A stretch of 45,010 bases of DNA from contig CANQQM010000005.1 of NCBI GenBank assembly GCA_947626005.1, forward strand, positions 1 to 45,010. Direction: 5' to 3'. Shown in pieces: positions 37,263 to 44,872 of the stretch; positions within the stretch are counted from its first letter, which is position 1, and each line of letters starts with the position of its first letter. Made by a program: the position numbers and the translations under genes. This DNA is from an uncultured Clostridia bacterium. Its GTDB lineage: Bacteria > Bacillota > Clostridia > Christensenellales > Borkfalkiaceae. Under the pieces are notes generated by a model. It did no database searches. It was not told where the DNA came from and saw only the letters and a program-made list of their open reading frames with translations.

Positions 37263-39113
37263 CTATTTTGCCTCATTTTGCGGCGTTTCTATCCCGTTGG
37301 AGAGGAAGGCGGAGAGCTCCTTTTCGAGCGCCTCGGGAGAAAATCCGAGGGCGCGGTATAGATCCTCGAGGTCGCCGTGGGGAACGAAGTCCCCGATCGA
37401 ACGGACGAGGACGCGCTTCCCCTTCGTCGTAAAGTTGAGGGCAAGCCGTGCGCTTATTCCCCCTTCGAACGCCCCTTCCTCGATGAGGTAGATGTTCTCG
37501 GCGGAGGAAGTGAGGCGATCGAGGGCTTCGAAATCGATGGGGAAAATGCGGATCATGCGTACCATCCCCACCTCTTTTGAAAGACAGGAAAGGGCGTTCC
37601 AAGCAATTCGCCCATAGGTGACGATGACCGTTTTTGCGCTTTCGACCCCGCGGGTAAAGGCAAGATTTTCCGAGCGCTCCCACGGGAAGAACTCCCCTTC
37701 CGCCCCCTTCGGATAGCGCACGACGGAGAACCCGCCGCCGTTTATCGAACGCGCAAGGCACTCTTCCGTCTCCGAATAGGTCGCGGGGGAATAGATCTCG
37801 GCGTGCGGCACTCCCGAAAAGAGGGCGCAGTCGAAGATGCCCTGATGGGTGATCCCGTCCCCCTCGACGAGGCCGCAGCGGTCGAGGGCGAGGACGAAGG
37901 GAAGGCCCTGCATCGCGACGTCCTGCATGATCTCGTCGTAGGCGCGCTGCGAAAAGGTCGAATAGACGGCAAAGACGGGCACCTTCCCCATGCGGGCAAG
38001 CCCCGCTCCGAAGGAGACCGCATGTTCCTCCGCCATGCCGACGTCGAAGAATCGGTCGGGATAGGCGGCGGCAAAGGCGCCAAGCCCCGTCCCCTCGCAC
38101 ATGGCGGCGGTGATCGCCGCGATGCGCCCGTCGCTTGCCGCAAGCCGCGTGAGCGCCTGCCCGAACGCCGTAGAAAAGGTGGGCGCATTGTCCTCTACGA
38201 TCCCGACGGCGGGGTCGAAGGGAGGCACCGAGTGGTACTTTTCGGGCTCCTCCTCCGCGGGGGGATAGCCGAGCCCCTTCTTCGTATAGAGGTGCACGAC
38301 GCAGCACCGCTCCCGATATTTTGCTTCCTCGAGGACGGAGCGCACCCGCGCGGCGTCGTTCCCGTCGACGGGTCCGATGTATTCGAGCCCGAAGTTTTCA
38401 AAGACGTTCTTATTGAGGACAAGGTGTTTTACGCCGTTCTTTATCCCCCTTGCGGCGGAGACAAGGGGCTTCCCGAGAAGCGGAATGCGGCGGAGGAAGC
38501 GCTTGACGCCGTGTTTGAAGCGGAAATAGCCCGCACTCGAGCGCATTCTCCGAAGGGATTTGCTGAACCCCCCGACGCTCGGCGAAATGGACATTTCGTT
38601 GTCATTGAGAACGATGATGAGGCGGAGAGGCTTGCCTTCGCAGTTATTGAGCGCCTCGTAGATGAGGCCGTTCGTGCACGTTCCGTCCCCCACAAAGACG
38701 ACGGTATAGGCGCCGTTTTTCGCCTCCGCATTCGCGACGGCGACGCCGAGCCCCTCGGAGATCCCCGTGCCGCCGTGCCCCTCGTAGAAGGGATCGTGCG
38801 GGCTCTCGGCGGGGCTCGGAAATCCCGAGATGCCGCCCGCCTTACGAAGGGTCGAAAAGGAGGAAAATCTGCCCGTTAAGAGTTTATGCGCATAGCTTTG
38901 ATGCCCGACGTCGAAAATGATCGTGTCGTCGGGCGAAGAAAAGACCTGATGAACGGCGACCGTCGCTTCGACGACGCCGAGATTGGAGGCAAGGTGCCCT
39001 CCGTTTTTTGCCGTTGCGTCGAGGATGGCGGCGCGGAGTTCTCCGCACAGCGTCTCCGTCTCCTTCTTCGTGAGACGGGATAGGTCCTCGGGCGCATGGA
39101 TGGTTTCCAGCAT
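37263..39113 (-). CDS. dxs: 1-deoxy-D-xylulose-5-phosphate synthase
   Basis: 616-residue thiamine-diphosphate enzyme making DXP from pyruvate and glyceraldehyde-3-phosphate, the first step of the MEP isoprenoid pathway. FDVGHQSYAHKLLTG and the GHGGTGISEGLGVA region are early active-site segments. GDGTCTNGLIYEALNN (about 144-159) is the ThDP-Mg motif. The central domain has FFDVGMAEEHAVSFGAGLA with the catalytic Glu, and the C-terminal domain follows transketolase order. Length is normal. ATG 39113 follows GGGAGA. The stop is 25 nt before the flavoprotein gene, so they form an operon. Confidence 0.95.
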   Translation of the reverse strand: MLETIHAPEDLSRLTKKETETLCGELRAAILDATAKNGGHLASNLGVVEATVAVHQVFSSPDDTIIFDVGHQSYAHKLLTGRFSSFSTLRKAGGISGFPSPAESPHDPFYEGHGGTGISEGLGVAVANAEAKNGAYTVVFVGDGTCTNGLIYEALNNCEGKPLRLIIVLNDNEMSISPSVGGFSKSLRRMRSSAGYFRFKHGVKRFLRRIPLLGKPLVSAARGIKNGVKHLVLNKNVFENFGLEYIGPVDGNDAARVRSVLEEAKYRERCCVVHLYTKKGLGYPPAEEEPEKYHSVPPFDPAVGIVEDNAPTFSTAFGQALTRLAASDGRIAAITAAMCEGTGLGAFAAAYPDRFFDVGMAEEHAVSFGAGLARMGKVPVFAVYSTFSQRAYDEIMQDVAMQGLPFVLALDRCGLVEGDGITHQGIFDCALFSGVPHAEIYSPATYSETEECLARSINGGGFSVVRYPKGAEGEFFPWERSENLAFTRGVESAKTVIVTYGRIAWNALSCLSKEVGMVRMIRIFPIDFEALDRLTSSAENIYLIEEGAFEGGISARLALNFTTKGKRVLVRSIGDFVPHGDLEDLYRALGFSPEALEKELSAFLSNGIETPQNEAK

Positions 39114-39143
39114 ACATTCTCCCGCGGCAGAGCCGCCGATGTC

Positions 39144-39180
39144 GAAAAAACGGCGTCCGCTTACGCAAGATGCCGTCCGT
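39144..39180 (-). terminator. Possible terminator between the serine protease gene and dxs
   Basis: Minus-strand arms ACGGC / GCCGT enclose a loop of 17 nt and are followed by a T-run (TTTTTT). A stronger hairpin (ACGGCGC/GCGCCGT, about 39205-39222) lies before it without Ts. Confidence 0.4.
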
Positions 39181-39221
39181 TTCGGAAAATGCGGATCTCT
39201 CCGCACGGCGCGTCTGCGCCG

Positions 39222-39977
39222 TCAGTCATCCACTTTGATCCCGCACCTAGAAAGGAAACTTATCACCGTCTTGGAGGGAATGGCGAAATTCATGCCCTCC
39301 GCGCGGTCGATGCCCGAGACGATCGCCCCGATCACCTTCCCCTTCTCGTTGAAGATGGGCCCGCCCGAGTTGCCGCCGTTGACGGCGCAGTCGGTCATAA
39401 GAAGGGCGTGCCCGTCGACCATGCGTTCCTTATCGCTCACGATGCCGCTCGTGATGCAAGTGCCGTAGCCGAGGGAGTTCCCGACGACGAACACCCGCTC
39501 CCCGATGCGGACGTTGCCGAAATTCTCGAATTTGAGCGTCTTGCTGCCGAAGGGAACGCGGTCGAGACGGATGAGCGCCAAGTCGTCGCCCGTGCCGCTG
39601 CCGTGCTTGTTGTCGCCGAGGCGCACGACGCCCGCGTTGACCGTCTCCCCGCAGACCTTGACGGAGACGTTGCCGACCGAGCTCCCGTCCTCCCGCGTGA
39701 CGACGTGGGTGTTCGTGACCGCATAGCCGTCCTTTACGAGGAAGCCCGAGCCCGAATGAAGGTACTGAGCGTCGCTCCAGCGGATCTCGAGAATGCCGTT
39801 GATGTTCTCCTCGAACACATCCGCCCCGCGCTCTCCCGATTTCTCTTCGGAAGCGACCGCCTGCGGCTGCATGGCGGCGGGAACTTCCCGCTCGAAGGTA
39901 TAGCCGCAATAATTGCAACGGCAGGTCCCGTTGCCGAGATCGACGGCGGGTCCGCCGCACTGCGCACACGTCAACAT
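39222..39977 (-). CDS. Cytoplasmic trypsin-like serine protease with N-terminal zinc ribbon
   Basis: 251-residue protein. An N-terminal zinc ribbon has Cys4, Cys7, Cys21 and Cys24 (CAQC and CNYC). A linker (about 30-52) leads to a chymotrypsin-fold protease of the DegP-like S1C group. The triad is His91 in NTHVV, Asp131/132 in GDDLALIRL and Ser204 in GGNSGGP. There is no signal peptide, membrane helix or PDZ domain, so unlike HtrA it should work in the cytoplasm. The substrate is unknown; the ribbon may recruit it. ATG 39977 follows AAGAGGTAA. It has its own promoter (40061-40089) and a long leader with an AGCCGC/GCGGCT hairpin. Confidence 0.87.
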   Translation of the reverse strand: MLTCAQCGGPAVDLGNGTCRCNYCGYTFEREVPAAMQPQAVASEEKSGERGADVFEENINGILEIRWSDAQYLHSGSGFLVKDGYAVTNTHVVTREDGSSVGNVSVKVCGETVNAGVVRLGDNKHGSGTGDDLALIRLDRVPFGSKTLKFENFGNVRIGERVFVVGNSLGYGTCITSGIVSDKERMVDGHALLMTDCAVNGGNSGGPIFNEKGKVIGAIVSGIDRAEGMNFAIPSKTVISFLSRCGIKVDD

Positions 39978-40060
39978 ATGATTACCTCTTAAAGTGTATT
40001 CCAAAGCCGCAAGGGCGGCTCCTTTGCCGCGCAAGGGGAAAATTTCCCTCTACAGAGAAA

Positions 40061-40089
40061 ATTTTACCATATTGTATGCGGAATGTCAA
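40061..40089 (-). promoter_or_regulatory. Promoter of the zinc-ribbon protease gene
   Basis: Minus-strand TTGACA (40084-40089), 17-bp spacer, TAAAAT (40061-40066). The leader is about 75 nt. The 300-bp gap 39978-40276 is AT-rich and holds only this promoter, the divergent one below and the leader hairpin. Confidence 0.8.
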
Positions 40090-40214
40090 TATTCTGGCGA
40101 ATTCCCGAGCAAAATTTTTTTGATTTTCTTGCGATTCGTCCGAAAAAATCGCAGCGTCTCCGAAATTTCTTCTGATCGCTACGAACGAAAACAGAAAAAA
40201 TTTATCAAAACCCC

Positions 40215-40243
40215 TTGCAAAATGGAAAATTTTGTTATATAAT
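40215..40243 (+). promoter_or_regulatory. Promoter of the nucleoside kinase gene
   Basis: TTGCAA (40215-40220), 17-bp spacer, TATAAT (40238-40243). Confidence 0.85.
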
Positions 40244-40276
40244 AGAGAACCCCAAGGGAACAGGGAGGAAAAATTC

Positions 40277-41935
40277 ATGCTCAAAGTCAATCTCAACGGC
40301 AAGCAATTCAACGTAAAAGAAGGAACACGGGTCATCGAACTCATCGAAGAAAAGGAGAGAAAGAACCTCGTCGTGTGTCAGGTGGGCGCACAGGTCAAGG
40401 AACTCAACTACCGCCTCTCCGAAAAGAACAACGGCATGACCGTAAAACTTCTCGGGCTCGGCAACGCCGAGGCGGGGAGGGCGTACAGGGCAAGCCTTCA
40501 ATATATCGTCGCCATGGCCTTCTACCGCAAATACCCAGAGGTGCATATCCGCTTCTCCTACAACATTTCCCGCTCCATCTTCTGCGAGGCGGTCGGCGGG
40601 AATTTCAACATGTCGCACGCCGTCGAGGCCATTCAGGAGGAAGTGCGGCGCATCGTCGAGGAGGACCTCCCCATCGAGCGGGTCACCGTCACCAAGGAAC
40701 AGGCGACGGAAATTTACAAGCAATTCGGGCTCGACGACAAGATCGATATTCTGAAGTACCGCCCCGAAAGCACCGTCCACCTCTACCGCTGCGGGGAGTA
40801 CTATAACTATCTTCACAACTACATGGTGCCCTCGACGGGGTGCATCCACAACTACACGATCGCCCCCTACAGCCCCGGGCTCATCATCCAGTACCCCCGC
40901 CACGACCTCGACGCGCACATTCCCGAATTCGAGGAGGAGGCGACCTACTGCAAGACGCTGCAGCGCGCCTACCTTTGGGCGGAGAAGGCAAACGTGCAGA
41001 CGGTGGACGAGATCAACCGCATGATCGACCGCGGCGATGCGCTCGAATTCGTGCAGATGTGCGAGGCCTACCACAACCGCCAGCTCTCCGAACTCGGCGA
41101 CGCCATCGAAAAGGAGATCGAAAACGTCCGTCTCGTCGCGATCGCGGGTCCGAGCTCGAGCGGCAAGACGACCTTTTGCAACCGCCTCAAGATCGAACTC
41201 CAGTCGCGCGGGATCAACCCCGTCACCATTTCGATGGACGACTACTACTTCGACAAGGCGCGCATCTGCGCCATTCAGGGCAAGCCCCGCGAAAAGCTCG
41301 ACCTCGAGAACACCGACTGCCTCGACATCGAACTCTTCAATAAGGACCTCTTCGACCTCATCAACGGCGAAGAAGTCACCCTCCCCCGCTTCAACTTCAG
41401 TGAGGACCGAAGGGAAGTCGGCCGCACCATCCGCCTCGGCCCCAATGTGCCCATCATTATAGAGGGCATCCACGCCCTCAACGAAAAGCTGACGAAATCC
41501 ATTCCGAAACATCGGAAATTCCGCATCTACATTGCGCCGCATGCGCAGCTCAACATCGACAACCACTCCCCGCTTTCGGTGACAAACACCCGCCTCATCC
41601 GCCGCATCGTCCGCGATATGAAGTTCCGCAACTGCCCCGCCGCCACGACCATCGACATGTGGCAGTCGGTGCGGAACGGGGAATTCCGCTGGATCTATCC
41701 CAATCAGGAGAACGCCGACTACGTCTTTAATTCGAGCCTCGGCTACGAGCTGTGCGTCCTCAAAAAACAGGCGATGGCGGCGCTCGAGGAGATCAAGACG
41801 ACCGATCCGCAGTTCCTCGTCGCAAACCGCCTCATGAAGAACCTCAAGTATTTCCGCCTCATCGACGACGATTCGCTCATCCCCTGCAATTCGCTCCTGA
41901 GGGAATTCATCGGCGGAAGCTGCTTCAAAGTGTAA
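40277..41935 (+). CDS. Nucleoside kinase, TGS / tRNA-synthetase-like / uridine kinase fusion
   Basis: 552-residue protein of a family found in clostridia and Thermotogae. Residues 1-60 are a TGS domain and about 60-230 resemble the second additional (editing-like) domain of threonyl-tRNA synthetase. Residues 285 to the end form a phosphoribulokinase/uridine kinase domain with Walker A GPSSSGKTT (291-299), MDDYYFDKA and the lid region RRIVRDMKFRN. It probably phosphorylates a nucleoside such as uridine; the role of the synthetase-like half is unknown. The ATG at 40277 follows GGGAGGAA. Single-gene transcript with strong promoter and two consecutive terminators. Confidence 0.93.
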   Translation: MLKVNLNGKQFNVKEGTRVIELIEEKERKNLVVCQVGAQVKELNYRLSEKNNGMTVKLLGLGNAEAGRAYRASLQYIVAMAFYRKYPEVHIRFSYNISRSIFCEAVGGNFNMSHAVEAIQEEVRRIVEEDLPIERVTVTKEQATEIYKQFGLDDKIDILKYRPESTVHLYRCGEYYNYLHNYMVPSTGCIHNYTIAPYSPGLIIQYPRHDLDAHIPEFEEEATYCKTLQRAYLWAEKANVQTVDEINRMIDRGDALEFVQMCEAYHNRQLSELGDAIEKEIENVRLVAIAGPSSSGKTTFCNRLKIELQSRGINPVTISMDDYYFDKARICAIQGKPREKLDLENTDCLDIELFNKDLFDLINGEEVTLPRFNFSEDRREVGRTIRLGPNVPIIIEGIHALNEKLTKSIPKHRKFRIYIAPHAQLNIDNHSPLSVTNTRLIRRIVRDMKFRNCPAATTIDMWQSVRNGEFRWIYPNQENADYVFNSSLGYELCVLKKQAMAALEEIKTTDPQFLVANRLMKNLKYFRLIDDDSLIPCNSLLREFIGGSCFKV

Positions 41936-41946
41936 GTTTTCGGCAC

Positions 41947-41976
41947 AAAAGGCGGGGACCGTTCCCCGCCTTTTTC
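41947..41976 (+). terminator. Terminator of the nucleoside kinase gene
   Basis: Stem AAAAGGCGGGGA / TCCCCGCCTTTTT with a 4-nt loop and a T-run on the plus strand. Confidence 0.92.
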
Positions 41977-41980
41977 ATGT

Positions 41981-42029
41981 AAAATCCGACCCCACTCCCG
42001 CAAAATGCAGGAATGGGGTCGGATTTTTT
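41981..42029. terminator. Second, bidirectional terminator
   Basis: Long stem with AATCCGACCCCA (41983-41994) and TGGGGTCGGATT (42014-42025) plus further pairing inside. TTTTTTC follows on the plus strand and TTTTAC on the minus strand. It backs up the kinase terminator and ends the convergent gene at 42036. Confidence 0.85.
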
Positions 42030-42035
42030 CGAAGT

Positions 42036-42743
42036 TTATTCCACTTTTTTCGCCGCAAGGACGGTAAGCATCGCCTTATATGCCGCCGCCTTCATCGCCT
42101 CGTACCCGTCGGAGGGAGACGCCTCGTACAGCTTTTCCTCCCCGTAAAAGAGGGCGGGAAGGGCGCCGTATTCGTAGGTGTTTGCAAGGTGGTCGGTGAG
42201 GGCGTTCACCCAAAGCGGTTCGCCATCCCGAAGCTCGGGATGCTCGGAGGTGAGTTCCTTGAGCGCCCGCCGCATGAGTGCGCTCTTCGGCTCGTCGTTC
42301 CTGTGGAGGAGGACAAACCGCCGCGGCACCTTCCACCCCTCCGTGACGCTCCGCGCGACATGGGTATATACGGGGCGGTTTTCGGGGTTCCAATGGCACA
42401 GCCGCTCCTCCTCCCGCTCGACCCGCGTCGTGGTGAACGATCCCCCCGAACGGTGGAAGTTGAAGGCGTCGTCCTCGGGCGTGACGATCTCGTAGCTCAC
42501 CGTGACCTTGCACATTCCCTCAAGCCAACCCGCCTTCGGCTCGTCCTCGCAATAAATTTCCACCTGTTTGCAACCCAAAAAGGCGTTGTCGCCGACCTCT
42601 TCGACGCTTGACGGAAGATAGATTTTTTTGAGCGCGCCGCAGTTGCGGAAGGCGCCCTCCCCGATCTTTCTTACCCCGTTCGGGACGATGTACGCCTCCA
42701 TGGAGCCGTTTTGATGTTCCTCTTTGAAAATTTCGGTGATCAT
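42036..42743 (-). CDS. Protein with a single BspA-type leucine-rich repeat unit
   Basis: 235-residue soluble protein. Residues 10-65 contain about two LRR_5 (BspA-type) repeats: YIVPNGVRKIGEGAFRNCGALKKIYLPSSVEEVGDNAFLGC in consecutive pieces. The remaining 170 residues show no motif I know; they include a Trp/His-rich part (LCHWNPENRPVYTHVARS) and a helical end. BspA repeats are usually long arrays on secreted proteins, whereas this one has no signal peptide and only a stub. AAAGGAGGG precedes the ATG; the frame is open upstream, but that part lies in the next gene. Probably co-transcribed with the 112-residue gene upstream. Confidence 0.8.
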   Translation of the reverse strand: MITEIFKEEHQNGSMEAYIVPNGVRKIGEGAFRNCGALKKIYLPSSVEEVGDNAFLGCKQVEIYCEDEPKAGWLEGMCKVTVSYEIVTPEDDAFNFHRSGGSFTTTRVEREEERLCHWNPENRPVYTHVARSVTEGWKVPRRFVLLHRNDEPKSALMRRALKELTSEHPELRDGEPLWVNALTDHLANTYEYGALPALFYGEEKLYEASPSDGYEAMKAAAYKAMLTVLAAKKVE

Positions 42744-42777
42744 GTTCCCTCCTTTTCCGGAAAATAGGTATGGGATG

Positions 42778-43116
42778 TTATTTGTTTTCGGGCGTTTCGG
42801 CCTTTGCGTAGATGAGCATCTTCTTGGTCGAAAGATCCTCGCATCCCCGCTTGCAGGGGGAGAGCTGTTGGACGATGAGGAAGGTGTATTCCTCAAACCC
42901 CTTCACGTTGCGGCAGAGGTTGCCGACGAACTCGTTCTTCTTGCCGTCGGGGAAGCAGGGCGTCGCCTCGTAGGGAGCCGTCGCGATGGCGTAGAGGGAG
43001 GCTTGGCGGAGGGTCTTACTGCGCCTGCAATCAAGAAAGCCCGCCGTTTTAAGCGTCTTTTCGATCTTGCGAAGATGCGCAACCCGCATGACCTCCGTGA
43101 ATTCTTCGATGTTCAT
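42778..43116 (-). CDS. Hypothetical protein, 112 residues
   Basis: Soluble protein starting MNIEEFTEVMRVAHLRKIEK. A helical, basic first half (KTLKTAGFLDCRRSKTLRQA) could contact nucleic acid. The middle, with YAIATAPYEATPCFPDGKK, is followed by a Cys-containing end (PCKRGCEDLSTKK). No signal peptide or membrane helix. GGAGGGGGAG lies directly before the ATG. The LRR gene begins 34 nt downstream of its stop, so the two form a small operon. I do not recognise it. Confidence 0.65.
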   Translation of the reverse strand: MNIEEFTEVMRVAHLRKIEKTLKTAGFLDCRRSKTLRQASLYAIATAPYEATPCFPDGKKNEFVGNLCRNVKGFEEYTFLIVQQLSPCKRGCEDLSTKKMLIYAKAETPENK

Positions 43117-43237
43117 CTCCCCCTCCCCTTTCGGTTTTTCGTGGATTTTATGTGCACATGCCCTGCCTGTTGTGCCCGCGTTGCACTTTTTGCGCTGCGC
43201 CGTTGCACCCCTCGGCCGCATGTCCGTTCCCGATGCG

Positions 43238-43744
43238 TCAGATCCAATTCAAAAGAAAAAACAGGTGCATCATCGGGAATGCCGCGACAATGCTCAAATA
43301 GAAACAAATGAAGATCCCCATCCCCAATTGGGAACGGCTGCGCACAAAAATTTCGTGGGCGGATGCCGCTTCCCTGAAAATTTCGCTCCGCTTTGCCGTT
43401 TTGTAAAACCAATTGCCCAAGAACACGCCGCCGATCCCCGTTCCCGCCACCATCAGGAGGATGGGAAGGAACAGCAAAAACTTGGGAGATCCGATCTCGC
43501 GGGGGAAGGAGCCGAGCAGCATGAAGACGATGCTCCCCGCCGCAAACGCAACGACGGTGAGGACGATCCGCAATTCGACGAGTACGAATCTGTTTTCGAG
43601 ATACCGCCCGATCGGCTTTCCCTCTATGTTCTTATTAAGGTCGATCCGCTCTACCCAAGCCGGGAAGCGAATCAGTTCCAACACGAAAACGGGAACGGCA
43701 ATAAAGAGATCAAGATATAACAAGATGTCGAATACGCGGTCCAT
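43238..43744 (-). CDS. Membrane protein of unknown function, four helices
   Basis: 168-residue protein with four hydrophobic segments (about 5-25, 57-80, 88-110 and 140-162). A loop after helix 1 is charged (RIDLNKNIEGKPIGRYLENR), and the loop before helix 4 carries SEIFREAASAHEIFVRSRSQ. There are no transport or enzyme motifs. It has a clear promoter (43778-43806) and a GGGGAGGAG ribosome binding site. It is separated from the 112-residue gene downstream by about 120 nt, with no obvious terminator between them. Confidence 0.75.
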   Translation of the reverse strand: MDRVFDILLYLDLFIAVPVFVLELIRFPAWVERIDLNKNIEGKPIGRYLENRFVLVELRIVLTVVAFAAGSIVFMLLGSFPREIGSPKFLLFLPILLMVAGTGIGGVFLGNWFYKTAKRSEIFREAASAHEIFVRSRSQLGMGIFICFYLSIVAAFPMMHLFFLLNWI

Positions 43745-43777
43745 CTCTCCTCCCCTTTCGGTTTGTTCGTTGACTGA

Positions 43778-43806
43778 ATTATATCATAGATACAGGAAAA
43801 TAGCAA
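43778..43806 (-). promoter_or_regulatory. Promoter of the four-helix membrane gene
   Basis: Minus-strand TTGCTA (43801-43806), 17-bp spacer, TATAAT (43778-43783). Confidence 0.75.
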
Positions 43807-43832
43807 GCGCAAACACGGTCGAAGCCCCCTTC

Positions 43833-43855
43833 TTTTCATCGTTCGCAAGCGGCAG
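43833..43855 (+). repeat. 23-bp direct repeat, copy 1
   Basis: TTTTCATCGTTCGCAAGCGG plus CAG. It is the same as 44564-44586 except for one base. The two copies lie 731 bp apart and bracket the small membrane gene and the tRNA-derived segment. Confidence 0.75.
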
Positions 43856-43879
43856 AGGGCATTTGGAGTTTTTGCGCGC

Positions 43880-43908
43880 TTGACTTCTCTTGGCGGCTGT
43901 GATATACT
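43880..43908 (+). promoter_or_regulatory. Promoter of the 65-residue membrane gene
   Basis: TTGACT (43880-43885), 17-bp spacer, TATACT (43903-43908). Confidence 0.85.
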
Positions 43909-43954
43909 TGAAACGGCAAACGAAAATTATTCTCGGGAACATGCGGAAGGAACC

Positions 43955-44152
43955 ATGAAAAAATTACTTTTTGTGATGGGAAGTATCGAAACGATCGTCG
44001 GAATTTTGCTCGTCTGCGTCGTTGCGTTCGTTTACGATTTGGATAAATATTTCTCCATCTCGATCCCGCTTGCGACCGTTCTGTCGATCCTTCTGATCGT
44101 TGCGGGGCTTATCCAGATCATTCTTGCATTCATGAAGAACCCGAAAGAATAA
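43955..44152 (+). CDS. Small two-helix membrane protein
   Basis: 65-residue protein with two hydrophobic helices (about 5-27 and 36-60) separated by DLDKYFSIS and ending in KNPKE. No functional motif. GGAAGGAACC precedes the ATG, and the promoter is strong, so it is a real gene. The frame open upstream is not used. It lies in the less GC-rich end of the window next to repeat and att-like sequences, so it may be part of mobile DNA. Confidence 0.75.
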   Translation: MKKLLFVMGSIETIVGILLVCVVAFVYDLDKYFSISIPLATVLSILLIVAGLIQIILAFMKNPKE

Positions 44153-44251
44153 ACTTCCCCGTTCAAAGAACAAGAAAACAGCTGCGCCTTCGAAGCGCTT
44201 CCGAAGTCGCCCTGCGCCGACGAGGATCGCGCCTTTAGCGGCGCGCCCCGG

Positions 44252-44272
44252 TTGACAATTATCAATTGTCAA
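44252..44272. repeat. Perfect 9-bp inverted repeat
   Basis: TTGACAATT (44252-44260), spacer ATC, AATTGTCAA (44264-44272). No gene starts close by on either strand. It could be an operator, a hairpin or the end of a small mobile repeat. The rest of 44153-44680 has no gene; it holds this repeat, a GCACCC/GGGTGC hairpin (44332-44352), the tRNA remnant and a repeat copy. Confidence 0.6.
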
Positions 44273-44369
44273 GTTTGCGGCAAACATATCTGTTTTCAAA
44301 CAATTCGCCCGCAAACCGCTCGCTCTCGCTCGCACCCTCCCCCTTCGGGTGCTTTCAATATTTATATAA

Positions 44370-44405
44370 ACGAACGGGAAGCCCCAAAAGGGACTTCCCG
44401 TTCGT
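44370..44405 (-). terminator. Terminator following the tRNA remnant
   Basis: 12-bp perfect stem ACGAACGGGAAG / CTTCCCGTTCGT with TTTATAT on the minus strand. It begins at the base after the CCA end of the tRNA-derived segment, as terminators of intact tRNA genes do. Confidence 0.75.
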
Positions 44406-44428
44406 TGGTGCACCTTCAGGGACTCGAA
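44406..44428 (-). pseudogene. 3' end of a tRNA gene (T-loop to CCA), att-like remnant
   Basis: On the minus strand TTCGAGTCCCTGAAGGTGCA followed by CCA reads as T-loop, T-stem 3' half (CCCTG), acceptor 3' half (AAGGTGC), discriminator A and CCA. The bases 5' of the loop (GCGGC) do not pair with CCCTG, and no D or anticodon arm is found, so it is not a working tRNA. The sharp loss of homology at the T-loop is what integration of an element into a tRNA 3' end leaves at one junction. Confidence 0.6.
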
Positions 44429-44563
44429 GCCGCTGTCGATTTTCCGACAACCACAAGATATTGTGTTTTTCGGCGAAAAACAGGCGGAAATCAGCTACAA
44501 AATGTAGTTTGATAAAAAATCCGTGCCCCCATGATGCCCCAAACCCAATCAAAGCTCTTCCGT

Positions 44564-44586
44564 TTTTCATCGTTTGCAAGCGGCAG
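44564..44586 (+). repeat. 23-bp direct repeat, copy 2
   Basis: TTTTCATCGTTTGCAAGCGG plus CAG. It differs from 43833-43855 at one base and is located about 50 bp before the promoter of the toxin-antitoxin-like pair. Confidence 0.75.
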
Positions 44587-44631
44587 GGCGTACACCCCGC
44601 CGCTTAAAATTTGCGAATCGCCCCATAGAGG

Positions 44632-44660
44632 TTGACAAAGCGGTGAATTTGGTATAAACT
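44632..44660 (+). promoter_or_regulatory. Promoter of the toxin-antitoxin-like pair
   Basis: TTGACA (44632-44637), 17-bp spacer, TAAACT (44655-44660). Confidence 0.75.
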
Positions 44661-44680
44661 ATATGTGTCGGGAGGTGCTT

Positions 44681-44872
44681 ATGACACGGATCGAAACGAT
44701 TGAAATGGCGGCGCAGACGTTCGTCGGCGACGGGAAAATGCTTTCCGCTTCCGAGCTTCGGACGCTGATCGAGAAAGCGAACTCCGAGGATGAGCGCGAC
44801 TTCTACATCGCGATCTATAATTTTCTCCTCGCAAAGCGGCAGAAAGAAGTGATGGCGCATGAAAGCTATTAA
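44681..44872 (+). CDS. Small antitoxin-like protein preceding a zeta-toxin-like gene
   Basis: 63-residue acidic, helical protein (ETIEMAAQTFVGDGKMLSAS, then ELRTLIEKANSEDERDFYIA and NFLLAKRQKEVM). GGGAGGTGCTT precedes the ATG. It overlaps the next gene by 14 nt, the usual layout of an antitoxin with its toxin. Size and helical character fit an epsilon-like antitoxin, but identity is inferred from context. Confidence 0.65.
   Translation: MTRIETIEMAAQTFVGDGKMLSASELRTLIEKANSEDERDFYIAIYNFLLAKRQKEVMAHESY

Noticed and set aside
44406-44480. Functional tRNA gene
   Set aside because: Only the T-loop to CCA part fits; the T-stem does not pair and no D or anticodon arms are present.
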